Shown piece after piece: positions 43,990 to 55,310 of a stretch of DNA of 64,000 nucleotides. The stretch spans positions 3,720,001-3,784,000 of the forward strand of contig CM073199.1 in NCBI GenBank assembly GCA_037042915.1, written 5' to 3'. The position numbers and the translations under genes are program-made. The notes beneath the pieces are model-generated. The model was not told where the DNA came from. It searched no databases and saw nothing but the letters and a program-made list of their open reading frames with translations. Source of the DNA: Auricularia sp. M13. Its lineage: Eukaryota > Basidiomycota > Agaricomycetes > Auriculariales > Auriculariaceae. The first letter of the stretch is position 1. The number at the start of each line of letters is the position of its first letter.

Positions 43990-45400
43990 GCACTTTTGCC
44001 GCGCTTCGTGCTGGGCGATGACTGCTGTACAAATCGTAGAAGGAGCCCGGGCGTCGTGCGGGCGGGTGGCCGTCGCGTCTGCCAGAGGCGGACGAGTGGC
44101 CGGCCGCTCTCATTCAGACGCCCTTTCCCCGCGCGCCCGAGAACTCTCTAGCCGCCGTGTCCGGCCAGGTCGGGTAAGCGGAAAGGCTGCTGGACCTGGC
44201 GCTGTACGGGCGCGCGGCTTCTGCGTCCGGAGAACAGTAGCCGCGTGCTCGTCCGATGAACCGCACAGACGGTCTATCGGTTGCTGTGTTGGATCTGGCG
44301 CGCGATGTCCTGCTGCGTTGCGCGCAAACGGTCGATGCGTTGCGCGCACGAACGGTCGATGTATTGGGTCAGCATACGGTCGCTCTTGCGCGGGGCGTCC
44401 GAAGTAGCCCCTGCCGCTGGGTTGCGCGCGTACGGCCGGCGGCAGATGTATCGCAAACCGTGCTGCTGCATCTGATAATCGCATGCGCGAACAGTCGCTT
44501 CAGCAGCGGCCGTTCGTGCCTGCGAACCATTTGACGCGCCTGGCTGTCTCGCGAATGCCCACCGCGTCGCGCGAGCGGAGCCGCTTCTGGCACGTCGCGC
44601 GCGCGTACTGGGTATTGCGTCGGACGAGCGCAACAGCTGCCGAGGTTGGCACGTCGCGTGTGCGAATCGGCTGCTGCATCGTGCGCATAGAACGGCCGCT
44701 GCACCGCGCGCGTAGAACGGCTGCTGCTTCGCGCGCGTAGAATGGCTGCTGCTTCGCGCGCGGGGAACGGCTGGTATCTCTCGCGCGTGAACTAGCACGC
44801 GCCTCGGGTTGCCGAACGCGCGGGCGAAGCGGCCGCCGTCGTGGATGCGCGATGGAACGAGCGTCTTGTCGCGCGCGCAAACTGTTGCTGCAAATCGCGC
44901 GCGGGGACGATTGCTGAGCTGGGCGATTGGGCCGCGGTTTCCACGATGTGCCGTGTAGGGAGAGCCAACAGTTGATGCTGTGAATGGCTTGGCGTCTTGC
45001 TGCCGCGCTGGAATTGACGGGTAAAACTGCTGTTGCGTCCACAGCGATACGGCCGCTGTCTGAGAATGGTATCTGGTCTCAGCAGCATAGGGGAGCAAAT
45101 TGATATCGCTAGCAGTCCCAGTGTCGCGGGAGTGCTAAACCGCAGCGTGCGAGCGCCGGGGCCGCAGCCTGCGAGCGAGGCTATCGCCTCGCGAGTCGCC
45201 AGTCGCAGCGGTGTCTTATCGAGTGAATGCTGCTTCCTCGCTCGAGGCGGCGCGCTCTCGACGATTGTGGCGCCACTTAACGCAGACGTTTGAACCGATC
45301 GCAGCGTTGGCAATTCCGACTTCGGGCTTGCATCCCAACTACCTCCTCCCTCTACTCTCAATACCTCCTCCCTCCTCCCTCGTCAACAAACACTAACCTC
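43990..45400 (+). repeat. Second part of intron 6: short GC-rich repeats and a conserved 3' block
   Basis: After the array comes a region with looser repeats, clearest at 44685-44775 (GCGCGTAGAACGGCTGCTGC recurring every 24-27 bp). Near 44920-44980 lies a block (GGGCGATTGGGCCGCGGTTT and on) repeated almost unchanged at 48402-48460 and, inverted, near 58430-58480. It leads to the exon 7 acceptor at 45422. Confidence 0.6.
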
Positions 45401-46979
45401 CCGTCTCCCCTCACACCACAGGACCTAAGCCTGCTCACCAACCTCACGCACGAGGACATCCAGAAGCTGCAGACGGTGGAAAAAGACGCGCAGGCCGCGC
45501 GCGCGGCGTTCATCCTGCGCGACGACGCCAACGCCGCGTGGGCGCAGCTCAGCGGGATGAAGGACGGGCGGGTTGATATCGTGCTGGATAATTGTGCGTC
45601 CGCCCTCATTTCGATTGCAGCATCTTTTGTTTGACGTGTCGCGTTTGTTTTTCTTTTGCGGGATGTAGCGGGATTTGAGGTACGCCGAAGCTGTTTGACG
45701 GGGTGAGAGAAAGTGTGCGCTGATGGTTTGGTAGCTCTTTACGAATTTGATATTCGCGGATTTCTTGCTCACGTATACGCCGTTCGTGTCCAAGGTCGTC
45801 TTCCAGTACGTTTTCTATTCTACTGTATCCTATCCCTGGCCATGTCTCCCACTCCATACCCTCGTCGCGTCCATCACACTTAGCGCACCGTTTACCATTC
45901 TGAACACTCTCCGCGTCACACCTTTCTCTGGACGCTCGCCTTGTCCGCGCTGGGATCTCACTCCGTGGACTCTTCCTCTTCCCCGGATGCTGCCCTCGCC
46001 CAAATGCCTCACTCACTCACTGTGCCCTGAATGCTCTCCTCTTCCGTCCCGCATGCGTGCTTCGTTCAACGTGCGCCGAATTCTTGCCGCGTCGACCGCG
46101 CGCGTTGTCGCTCGTTCTGCCGCCGTCATCACGTCTCCGGTCCCACACCCGGCGCATTCGTGCCGCCTCCCCGGTCCAACCCCTCTGTCCTTCCTCGTCA
46201 GCGTCTGTGTGACCCGCGCACGACTTACGTCTATCAAAGACCGCGTGTGACCGGCTATGTTGCGCGCGCTGTCCGCGGCATCACGCTGTGCGCTAGCGCA
46301 TCGTTTCAACTCCTCTTCTATCATATTTCCTCAATATTCACCAACCCCACAACGTCTTGCCCACTCGCACGCAATGCGCTGGACGGATCTCGCGGAGTTC
46401 CACTGTGTCGTGTTCTTGATCGCTGCCCTTCCCTGCAGTGGCTAGTCGTTCTGCGATGCTCTCCTCCCGCGTCGGGCTGTTGTCCATGTTCGCGCGCCAT
46501 GCACCGATTTGCCGTTCTTCGGTCGCCCTTGCGCTCCAAACTCTCATCTCTCCTCCTTTCCCAAAACTAACCGCGGACGCCGTCCACTTCGCGCACCGTC
46601 CTCGCTCACATTCGCATCTCACGCCGTCCTCGGAGTCACACGCTAACCTCCTCCCACGCGCACAGCCCGAAATCCTTCCCCTGGTTCGTCTCCGACGTGA
46701 CGCCTGCCGACTTCGCCTGGACACTCGACACGCTCTCCTCCTCGCCCTCCACCTTCTTCTCCTCCCTCGCCCCGGAGCAGACCAACGAGCACCTCGCGCT
46801 GCTGGTCGCGCGGTGGACCAAGCACGTCGAGCTTCGAACTAAGGATGGACGACTGGTGGACGCATTGGGCTGCGTACCATTATATGCCTGAGAGGTTGAG
46901 GTAGGAGTTGGGGAGTGCAAGTGGGTTGGTGGTGTTTAAAGGGGATTTGAAGTGCGTTTCTTCGCTGTTTTGTTTTTTG

Positions 46980-49175
46980 CGAAAGGACTGCTTCACGCTT
47001 GCAATTTGCAGAAGGGTCGCCCGCATCCTGCTCGCAGACGGTCCCCCGTATACTGTGCGTAGACGGCCTCCCGCGGATGGGATCAGCGCATATGCTCTCC
47101 CGCCCTGGCGTTCTACGCGCACACGGTCGCCCAGACGTTCTGCGCGCAGACGTGCTTCGCCCACACGCGGTCGACCCGTCTCCGCGCAGGTAGGCGCGCG
47201 TTCTGCTCGCAGACGTCGCTCGCAGGCAGCGCGCAGACGGTCGCTTGAACTCCGTGCGCAGACGGTCGCTCGAATTCCGTACGCAGACGGCCGCCCGCAG
47301 ACTGCGCGCAGACATGGTCGACCGTCTCCGCGCAGCAGGCGCGCATTCTGCTCGCAGGCCGCCCGCATCACCACGCATGGACGGCCGCCCGCATACTGCG
47401 CGCGGTGAGCCGTGCGTAGAGGGTCACCCACGTGCTTCGCCCAGACGTTCTGCGCGCAGAACGTCTGCGCGCAGACGCTGTCGACCGTCTCAGCGCGGAG
47501 GCAGGCGCGCGTCGCAGACCGCCAGCATCGCCGCGCGCGGACGTTTTACCGCATACTACAGACAGAGGGTCGCCCGAGTTTGACGCGTCTATTACTGCTG
47601 CGTCGGGCGAGTAGCTCTGGGTGCGCGACGCAATGGCTGCTCTGCCGGACATGGAAGAAGCCTTTGCCTCAGGTGAACTGGCGGTCGTCGCGTCCGCCAG
47701 AGGCAGACGAGTGCCCGCTCTCATTCAGACGCCCTTTGCCCGTGCGAGCGAGAACTCACTAGTCGCCGTGTCCGGCCAGATGCCAGCTGGCTCGGGTGAG
47801 CGGAGAGCTCTTGGACCTGGCGTGTCGGGTAGCAAACGGCCTTTACGTCCGGTGATGCGCGTAGACGGTCGTTGCTTCATCGGCAGCTGTGCTGCACCGG
47901 TTGCCTTGCCCGCATCGGGCGCGCGATGGGCTACAGCGTTGGGTGCGGACGGTTGATGCCTCGAGCGCGCGAACGGTCGATGCGTTGGGCGCGCGAGCGA
48001 TCGATCTGTCCGGTCCGCGGACGGCTGGGGCTTCAGAAGGAGTCCCTCCTGCTGGGTTGTGCGCGTACGGCAAACGGCAGTCCCGCGCAGCAGATGTGTC
48101 GCGCCGTCCTGCGAGAACCGTGCTGCTGCATGTGATGATGCCTCGCGCGCGTGGAACGGCTGTTGCGTCCTCACTCAAGCAACGGCTGTTGTGCCGGGCG
48201 CGCGCAAATGCTAGAACATCGCGGGCGCCGACAATTACCAAACGTGCGTGCAATGCGTCCGCCGCTTCGCGCAGGCGGAACGGCCGCCACGTCGAGCTTG
48301 CGAAACGGCTGGCCGCCGCCGCCTTGGGTGCGCGATGCGGTGACCGTCTTGTCGCGCGCGCAAACTGTGGCTGCACATCACGCGCGGGGACGATTCTTGA
48401 GCTGGGCGATTGGGCCGCGGTTTCCACGATGTGCCGTGTAGGGCGGGCCAACAGTTGCTGCTGCGAACAGCCTTGCATCTGGCTACCGCGCTCGAGACGC
48501 AGCATCCGACGGGTAAAACTGCTGCTGCGTCCTCAGAGATGCTGCCTCCCGCGTGCGCATCGTCCCTTATCTCTGCATCGTCCGGCGAGCAGATGTGTAC
48601 CGTGAGCAGCCGGTAAAGTCGTGGGAGCGCGGGGGCCGTGTCGTGCGAGTAATCGTGCAACGGTCAGTTCTTTCGAGGAGTCGTCGCTGTGCCACGTGAG
48701 CGACTGGATACCTGTCCGTCCGCACGTGTTCTCGACCATTCGTGGCTCCGCGTTTTCTTTTGACGTTCTTGCAACCTTGGAAAATCTGATTCCCTGTGCT
48801 GCAAATACTGGCTCCCTCTGCCCCAACCGCCTCCCTCTACCCCGAATGCCTCCTCCCTCTGCTCCCAATACCTCCTACCTCCTCCCTCCTCCCTCAGCGC
48901 TAGATACTTACTCCCCGCGCCTCCGCAGGACCTGAGCCTTCTCACCAACCTCACGCACAAGGACATCCAGAAGTTTCAGACGGTCGAGAAGGAGGCGCAG
49001 GCCGTGCACGCGGGCTTTCATCCTGCGCGACGCCGCCGCTGCGTGGGCGCAGCTCAGCGGGACGAAGGACGGGCGGGTTGACATTACTGTGGATAATTGT
49101 GCGTGGCGCCACTCCGCGAGGCAGACATGTGGGAGCGTCTGCTGATGAGATGTTGCAGCTCTTCACCGACCTGGT
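46980..49175 (+). pseudogene. DUF89/ARMT1 partial copy (intron 6 to exon 9 start)
   Basis: A tandem, second partial copy directly behind copy A. It holds a 25 bp array (47005-47585), the looser repeat region (47600-48480), exon 7 (DLSLLTNLTHKDIQKFQTVE, 48930-49095) and a trace of exon 9 (CTCTTCACCGACCTG, 49154-49168), after which homology ends. Exon 7 has a one-base gain in the AAFIL position (GCGGGCTTTCATC for GCGGCGTTCATC), so it is frameshifted. Confidence 0.7.
47005..47585 (+). repeat. 25 bp tandem array in ARMT1 partial copy
   Basis: Same unit family and orientation as 43190-43965, about 22 units, with several copies of TTCTGCGCGCAGACG that also occur in copy A near 43498-43515. Confidence 0.8.
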
Positions 49176-50539
49176 ATCCGGGGTCGGGTTGGGCGAGTAT
49201 GATAGAAGAGGCTTATGATAGCTGCCTAAAATGGGAATATTTTGCAGAAGAGGTTGCGTGCTCAGATCTCAATATAGATTATTTCAACAAAACAACAGCA
49301 TTGAACGCTTTACATGGTCGGGAAGTAATGAAAAGTGACCATGCATCCTAATCGCTACTCTGACAGCGAGCCTGATACCTGCAACGTTATCAAATGGCAT
49401 AAAGCCGGACTCATTTTCGAGCGCTCTCATGTTCCGCCGGACATTGATAACACTATCAACTGACTTTTTGGGCTGTGATAATGGTTTGCAATTCTGTGGC
49501 AGTAACGTACAATATGCATGGAATGGAAGAGCAGAAGACCGGATGAAGACTTGGTGTGTAGTAGCTACCTGGAGCCCGAATCGTGCTTCATGTCTATGAA
49601 CCCATGCATAGTGCACAAAGATGTGATGGCGACTCTGAATCGAGGGCCAGGGGAATGCGCTCAGTCACAGCGAAGGGTGCAGGAACGGCGAGACAATGAG
49701 AGTATGGGAGCACAGTGCGGATATGGAGAAGTTTATGCATTATAGTAGCTATGTAGCTAGAACAAACGGTTGTAGTTGCATCCCATGTGCGTTGGCGAGC
49801 GATTTCAGCATGGCAATGCAGAGCCATCAGGATATGAAACTATCGCTGGCTCCATTAAGTTCTTGACGCTCAACAGGCTTGCTGAAGCTGCAGCGAACTC
49901 GTTGTATATGTGTGGTGACGGAGGAGAGATGCTACCGGAAATACGGGTGCACGTGCGCTCCGGTGGTTACAATCGATGGACTCCCGAGCGGAGCGCTCGA
50001 GTCTCGAGTTCGACAGTTCGGGACTGAAGGCTCCGATCTCATTTTCAGCGTCTTGCAATGCTTCTCGGCACCAGGAGAGTCATGGGGTCAAAAGTGATAT
50101 TCAAAGCGGCTCCGCAAGATCTACTACACGTGTACAACAAATCATACAGGCGTTAGAAGACAATTGGAGAGGCGAGGAGAAGGTTCGAGATGGCACGGAA
50201 AGAACGGCACTGGTAACGAGTCAGATGTCACGGGGTTTCTCGGATTTTCTTCATTTTTTTGTGATTGTTTCGTGAGTTTCCTGGTCAGACGTTGGTGGAA
50301 AGGAAATGTCTGGCGACGATCTCGGACCGGCCGAGCTGGAGGATGACGACCTCAGACGCGCGGCGGGCCTTGACCCGGCTTCGGCGGACCCTGGCCAGGC
50401 TTCGGGTTGCCAAAACCGCCAAAATTCCCGGGCTTCTATTGGCTGGTGAGAAGGTGAAGCAGCATTGCGGCGGGAAACTCACCGGAGGCTGGTTGGCCCG
50501 AGGGGCGTTCTGTGGAAGGCATCAGTGCGACATTCGACG
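49176..50539. other. No convincing gene
   Basis: Short frames only. A plus frame 50264-50552 and a minus frame near 50480-50560 (RTDAFHRTPLGPTSLR) may belong to the relic that follows. Confidence 0.4.
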
Positions 50540-51179
50540 CTACTGCGAATAACGTACCGGAGGGAGGTTCGGTGGGGGAAACTGGCCCTGACCTGCCTGT
50601 GGGCTCGGAGCGCCATGTCCGGGGGATCCAGAGCCGCCCTGGAGAGCATCTCGCGGTATAACCCGATCAGATCCACCCTCAATCGTGAGGTAGTTTCGAT
50701 TCTGGGCAGGAACGGGTGTCGCTTGCATTGGAGGGGGTGGAGGGCTTGGCACTGGCGGAGCCGCCAGTCTGTGCTGCGTATGGACGAGAGGATCTCCACT
50801 TCCTCCGATACCCGCACCGTGGCCCGGCATGGTGGAAGGAAGCCCATGACCGAGTCTAGCATGTCCGCCAGCGCTTCCACCACCGCCAGCGCCCGACGCT
50901 CCACCGCCAGCGATGTTCCTAGAAGGGACTGGCGGAGGTTGCGCCTGACGAGGGATCGGTGGCTGAGTCTGGGGAACGGGAGGCTGGGTTTGACGCTGCG
51001 TCTGTGGCTGAGCCTGAGGAGGTTGGGGCTGCGTCTGACGCTGCGTCTGAGAAGGCGGAGCCGGTGGAGGGACGGGGGAAGCCTGGGTCTGCGACGGCTG
51101 GGTGTCCTTCGGGGGGGACTGGCGGGGCCTGCCCTTGGTCGCGAGGACCGAGCGGCTTTCCTATACGCCGACCAGACAT
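50540..51179 (-). pseudogene. Pro/Gln-rich open frame with one frameshift, possibly retroelement gag-like
   Basis: ATG at 51179 starts MSGRRIGKPLGPRDQG; one base over, the reading goes on as RPRQSPPKDTQPSQTQASPV, then a run of TQRQTQPQPPQAQPQTQ, a Gly/Ser/His-rich part (GGGASGAGGGGSAGHARLGH) and MQATPVPAQNRNYLTIEGG, to a stop at 50540. A one-base change in a C/G run near 51125 would unite it. Basic start plus long Pro/Gln-rich low complexity is seen in gag regions of fungal LTR retroelements, but no zinc knuckle, protease or reverse transcriptase is near, so this is only a guess. Confidence 0.35.
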
Positions 51180-51693
51180 GGTGTTCAAGGACTGGGAGTA
51201 GGGAGTGCAGCGGATTGAGGGGGAAGGACAGCATGCAGGAGCCCTTTTATATATTTATGCGATTGAGTGACACGTTCATTCTGTCCGCGCTCTGAAGGGG
51301 GAATAGCCAGGGAGCTCGGCAGAGTCCCATGTGGCTAGCAGGTTACAATGGCATGGGACCCCGGATACCAGATGATTCCGTTGTTTACAGGCGGTCAGGA
51401 ATGCTGCCTTCTCGCGGACAAATTTAGGGGAGTCATGCTGCCTTCTGAACACGTGCAATCCGATCTACCGGATGTGCTTATCAGAGACAATGCCGCTGAG
51501 CTGCATGCGCACGGAAGTAAATATGATGAACCTTGAAAATGGCAGCTTAAACATCGCACTGCTTGGCTATACATGCCCTCTTAGTAGTTGTTTTCTAATG
51601 CTTTTGTATCTACCAATCTCGGGCCGATGGAGGTCGACGAACGGATAACTGTATCCTGTATGAGCCCGACTTCCGCCGCAAACCCATGACGAC

Positions 51694-53163
51694 TTACTCC
51701 CAGTGTTTACTTGAGCTCCAATGCACGGAGAAGATTTCATACAAACTCGAGAGTGGACCATCATCGTCGTTGAGTAAGACCACGTCCTCGAGGACCAGCT
51801 GCACGGGGAGGCGCACACTACCCAATGATTGACATATAAAGGACGCAACGACGTCGGGTTTTACGAAATGGTCGGCGTCTTCGCAGCGCAGGATTAGGCG
51901 CCTTAGAGACGGACATACAATGCGGCCAAGAGCTCTGAGAGTGCCGAGCTCGACTCCGTGTTCAACGTTGAACACGATCCTGAGTTCTAACACGTTGGGA
52001 AGAGGTACAGTATCCCGAGTCATGTATTCCCAGACTGCGTCATGGACAGTCAGCGATACGATGCGCTTAGCAGCTATCAACTGAAATATTAGCCTGGACG
52101 GCGACGACTGGGCGTGCTCGAATTCCGAGAGACCTGTCGAGAAGCATCGACACCGCTGCCAGGCCAAATCCCCGAAGTATATCTGAACAGCCTGAGGCGG
52201 GTCCCTTGCGGGAAGGTATCGGGCTGCAAGCTGCACAATGCCATCGACGTGCGACGATATTTCCTCGATGATCTGCGGCATAGCACAGGGAACCTGGACG
52301 TACGGAACACCGCTGAGTTGAGTATGCGCAGCTTGAAACGTACGTTCAAGCGCGGCGTCATAGGTTTCGAACGTCACTCGTTGGAGTTGGTTCCACTGGA
52401 TCGAATCAAGAACACAGTCTCCCAGAAAAGCTGTGCCGGCGACAAGGAGAACGCGCATATTTGGATAACAAGACCACAGGTAGGGCGCCTCTGTCGTTGT
52501 CTCCCAGGACTGTTGATACCCGAACCCCCCGACGATAACGGACTCGAGCACAGGGGGAGGAGGATCAGGAATGATGGCATTCTCCACCCAGACCAAAAGA
52601 AGGTGCGGAGCGCATCCGTGGAAGAGATTCTGCGGCAGAATGGGGAGGGGGTCGTCGGCGTAATCGAGCTCAAATCCGATGGTCACGCCCACAAGCTGCG
52701 GTGCCGGTAGGAGAAGAATTTGGGTTACTGTGTTGCTGTACGACATGTGGACGTAGAGCTTCATCCAAACGATGCTGTCGAAACTGCTGGCAATTGCGGG
52801 AAAAACGACGGACGGCAGCAGTTCGTTGGGATGGAAGGTGATAACTTCAAGTGTGAAGGGCCGGTGCTGACCCCTCTGTATACGTAGCGCCAGTGTTTGC
52901 GCCTGGCCCTCGGTGAGCGATGAGATCCAGATGGGTGAGCGGTAAGCTGGACAGTCAATCACGATCTGCCTCCATCTGCGACAGCAGCCAAGCACTGGAA
53001 GCAGTTCGTCGTAGCTGAATGTTTCCAGTATACGGTGCGCCAATTCGACCGGTAGGTCCGAAATGAAGTCGCGCGGGGCCATGCTGCTACGGTTGACGTG
53101 GAGGTTGACTCGACCGGACACAAAGCGGGCCGGCAAAAAGCTGTGCTTCCGCACCGGATTCAT
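51694..53163 (-). CDS. F-box-like protein, 489 residues, paralogue 2
   Basis: ATG at 53163, the same N-terminus as the 38091-39545 product (MNPVRKHSFLPARFVSGRVN and DLPVELAHRILETFSYDELL). From about residue 85 on, it differs at about one residue in five, including local length changes (QQSWETTTEAPYLW against QQFSTGEVPNLW; PARDPPQAVQIYFG against PGREAVHIFFG), while the last residues (SVHWSSSKHWE) are the same. Intronless and open. Variation in the presumed substrate-binding body with a fixed F-box is what one expects if the copies are diverging in target choice. Confidence 0.75.
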   Translation of the reverse strand: MNPVRKHSFLPARFVSGRVNLHVNRSSMAPRDFISDLPVELAHRILETFSYDELLPVLGCCRRWRQIVIDCPAYRSPIWISSLTEGQAQTLALRIQRGQHRPFTLEVITFHPNELLPSVVFPAIASSFDSIVWMKLYVHMSYSNTVTQILLLPAPQLVGVTIGFELDYADDPLPILPQNLFHGCAPHLLLVWVENAIIPDPPPPVLESVIVGGFGYQQSWETTTEAPYLWSCYPNMRVLLVAGTAFLGDCVLDSIQWNQLQRVTFETYDAALERTFQAAHTQLSGVPYVQVPCAMPQIIEEISSHVDGIVQLAARYLPARDPPQAVQIYFGDLAWQRCRCFSTGLSEFEHAQSSPSRLIFQLIAAKRIVSLTVHDAVWEYMTRDTVPLPNVLELRIVFNVEHGVELGTLRALGRIVCPSLRRLILRCEDADHFVKPDVVASFICQSLGSVRLPVQLVLEDVVLLNDDDGPLSSLYEIFSVHWSSSKHWE

Positions 53164-54321
53164 TTCCAACCTACATGCGTCTGACGCATCGTACTGACTA
53201 CAAGATCAGATGAACAGCGGAGGGATCGAATTTCTGAACAACGCTACTGCTATATTGAATTCGAAAGTGAACATGCTTTAGCGGAGGCCAACCACAACGC
53301 AGTTTCGCAAATGTGGCTAAGGCCCACCTGGTATCGATTGACGGAAGACGTTGCAACATTTGGCGTGCGTTGCAAGTGTTTTCGGCTCTCCGGAATAGCT
53401 ATGCGCACTTCTGAGCGCTGTGAGTCCAGATCCAGACCCACGAGGCATGCAAACTGTCAGATGAATGGGTGTAAGCAAACAAGGATCCCTTGCCCAGCCC
53501 GATCGCGTGCTTCTCGTGTATCAGGGGTTACCCCGTCGAGGCCATATGAATCGCTCGATTCTAACAGTCATGCGGATTCGTGTCAGGGCGAAAGGAGCGT
53601 GGGGACGAGGCCTTGGGATAAACATTGGTTCGGGGACTGACAGAGCACCCCAGATCCCGCAAATGCCCGGGGAAAGAACCGTCAGGAAACTGGAACTGAA
53701 CGGAGGGTGCCCGCTGACGTGCGTCTCGGAAAGTTGCAGGGTATAGCTTCTGTTGTGAATAGACGTGCAGGATACGCTGCCGGGACTTGATGCAAATCCA
53801 AGCCATTGGCACGAGGAGCGGAGTCGTGCAATTCGTCCGCCGCCGTTTCACTCCGTCTTCCATGGCGAGCCAACACCATTGCCGTATCCCAGACCCGCTG
53901 CTGACGCCCTTGAACGGGCAGCTCGGAGAGTCACACGCATCGCCTCGGCGCTATGGATGGACGCTTCGAGGCTGCAAGGAAGCCAACGTACGTCGTGCTT
54001 CAATATTCTGCCCTGACCATCCTCCTAACACTACGCTCTTCCCGTGCTCCAGCATTCTGTCGTCCCCGCGCTCCGCAGTCGCGGGTTTGTTACCATCCGG
54101 CATTGCACGCTTCAAAGCCCATGCTAGGGTTGTCATTCTTTGTTACACCAGACCCAGAAAATCGGAACTGCTGCATTTCCTGAGCAGAGCGAATGGGATT
54201 CCAGCTCGTGGCCCTCGCCAGACGATCATTTTGTGGTGTCCCGGGGTCCCATTGTGTCTGGCGAGCGCGCTGACGCAGCACATCGCCATTTTGTGCGTTG
54301 TGGCTAAGAGATCGGCAGACC

Positions 54322-54328
54322 TATAAAT
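54322..54328 (+). promoter_or_regulatory. TATA box (TATAAAT)
   Basis: Counterpart of 40684-40690, 67 bp before the ATG at 54395. Confidence 0.55.
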
Positions 54329-54394
54329 GCGTCTTTCCCAGCATCCTGCCAAAGGGACGCACTTCATACAATACAGCGCACTCTCCCTCTCGTC

Positions 54395-55040
54395 ATGGCA
54401 TCGTTCAACAACGGCTCAGCGACCACTGGCGGCGGCGGAACGCAGGGTGGCCCGCATGGGAACCCGCATGCGGGAAACGCTGGGCAAGGACCCTTAATCA
54501 ACAGTACGTGCCCCACGTCGATGTTGCTCGCTCATCACCCATTGTATATGGACGCTGCAGATCCAGTCGCCAACATGACTTTGGGCCGGCCGTTCCCGAG
54601 GCCTACCGAACAAATCCTCGAAGCCGCCAAGCGTGATCTCGAGCATCGGAAGGCCACGGGCACTGACTATCCCCCGGCTCGCGTCAGGGCTATGATTGCC
54701 AATGGAACGTGGCCGCCGGGCACGCAGCCCCCGGCGCAGGCGCAGCACAACGCGCAGGCGGCGCAGAACCTCAACGCCCACCATGCGCCCGCGCCCCCAC
54801 CCGCGCCCGCCCCGGCCCCTCCCCCCGTCCCGCAGCAGGTTGCTCATAACCCCGTGGGCGTTCCACACCTATCTTATATTGCTCTTTGCTGACTGGAAGT
54901 CTAGGCGCCCCAGCAGGGCAGCTCGCAGTCGGGGCCATCGCAGAATGTGAGTGGAATGCTGGATCCATTTTCCCAAGTCTCTCTATCTGAATTTGCGACA
55001 GAACGCCCAAGTCTGGCCCACGCGTCGCTTCCGTCGCTGA
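54395..55040 (+). CDS. Gly/Ala/Pro-rich small protein, paralogue 2
   Basis: Exons 54395-54503, 54561-54853, 54905-54946 and 55002-55040. The first exon and the block RKATGTDYPPARVRAMIANG match the paralogue at 40757 almost exactly. Exon 2 begins differently (PVANMTLGRPFPRPTEQILE), and the last exon codes for 12 residues (NAQVWPTRRFRR) where paralogue 1 meets a stop at once. The Ala-Pro run is shorter. About 160 residues. Function unknown. Confidence 0.65.
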
Positions 55041-55310
55041 TGGCCTCGTGTTGAGTCCATTGAAGATACCAATTCACGAATGTCCGCAACTTTGTCCCGG
55101 CAACTAACTCAAGAAAACACAAAAACATAAGGAAAATCGCAGAAAACTCCTTACATGATCCGTCTCATTTTTTGTGCTCACTTACTTTCTCGCCGTTCCG
55201 CTTGTCTTTGCGCAGCGATACGTATTGTGACTCGTCGTGTACTTCGTTGTTGCCAGTGTAGACTCGGCTGGAGCCGCTCAATTTGAATTTTCATTGTGTC
55301 CGGTATATGA

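Larger units (their letters stand above)
42405..46965 (+). pseudogene. DUF89/ARMT1 gene, broken copy A
   Basis: Compared exon by exon with the intact copy at 56303-61731. Exon 1 remains as LDWTPRYAPSDTTDK without a start codon (about 42418-42466). Exon 2 (LKRWPTIITGLIDRVYRDNH, 42532-42735) changes frame after DNHDTLM. Exons 3-5, which hold the TWFTAPWLFAECY core, are gone. Exon 6 (MHELSLERDALLADRAKLEI to HICLWGNAT) is at 42868-42983. Intron 6 is a 2.4 kb array-filled intron. Exons 7 (45423-45593), 8 (11 nt near 45670), 9 (45735-45807) and 10 (46664-46952) follow; exon 10 has lost 8 bases after KHVE and has gained a TAG in the LRREEL position. Exons 11-13 are absent. Clearly not functional as an ARMT1 protein. 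Confidence 0.8.
51620..55310 (+). repeat. Segmental duplication, copy 2 (partner 38015-41660)
   Basis: See copy 1. The near-identical core here is about 52860-53990. Both genes in it are open. Confidence 0.85.

Noticed and set aside
47005-47585. CRISPR-like regular repeat
   Set aside because: Units follow each other without spacers, vary between copies, and the genome is eukaryotic.
50465-51295. 276-codon plus-strand frame
   Set aside because: Antisense of the Pro/Gln-rich minus reading; Arg/Leu/Trp-rich text typical of a complement of Pro/Gln codons.
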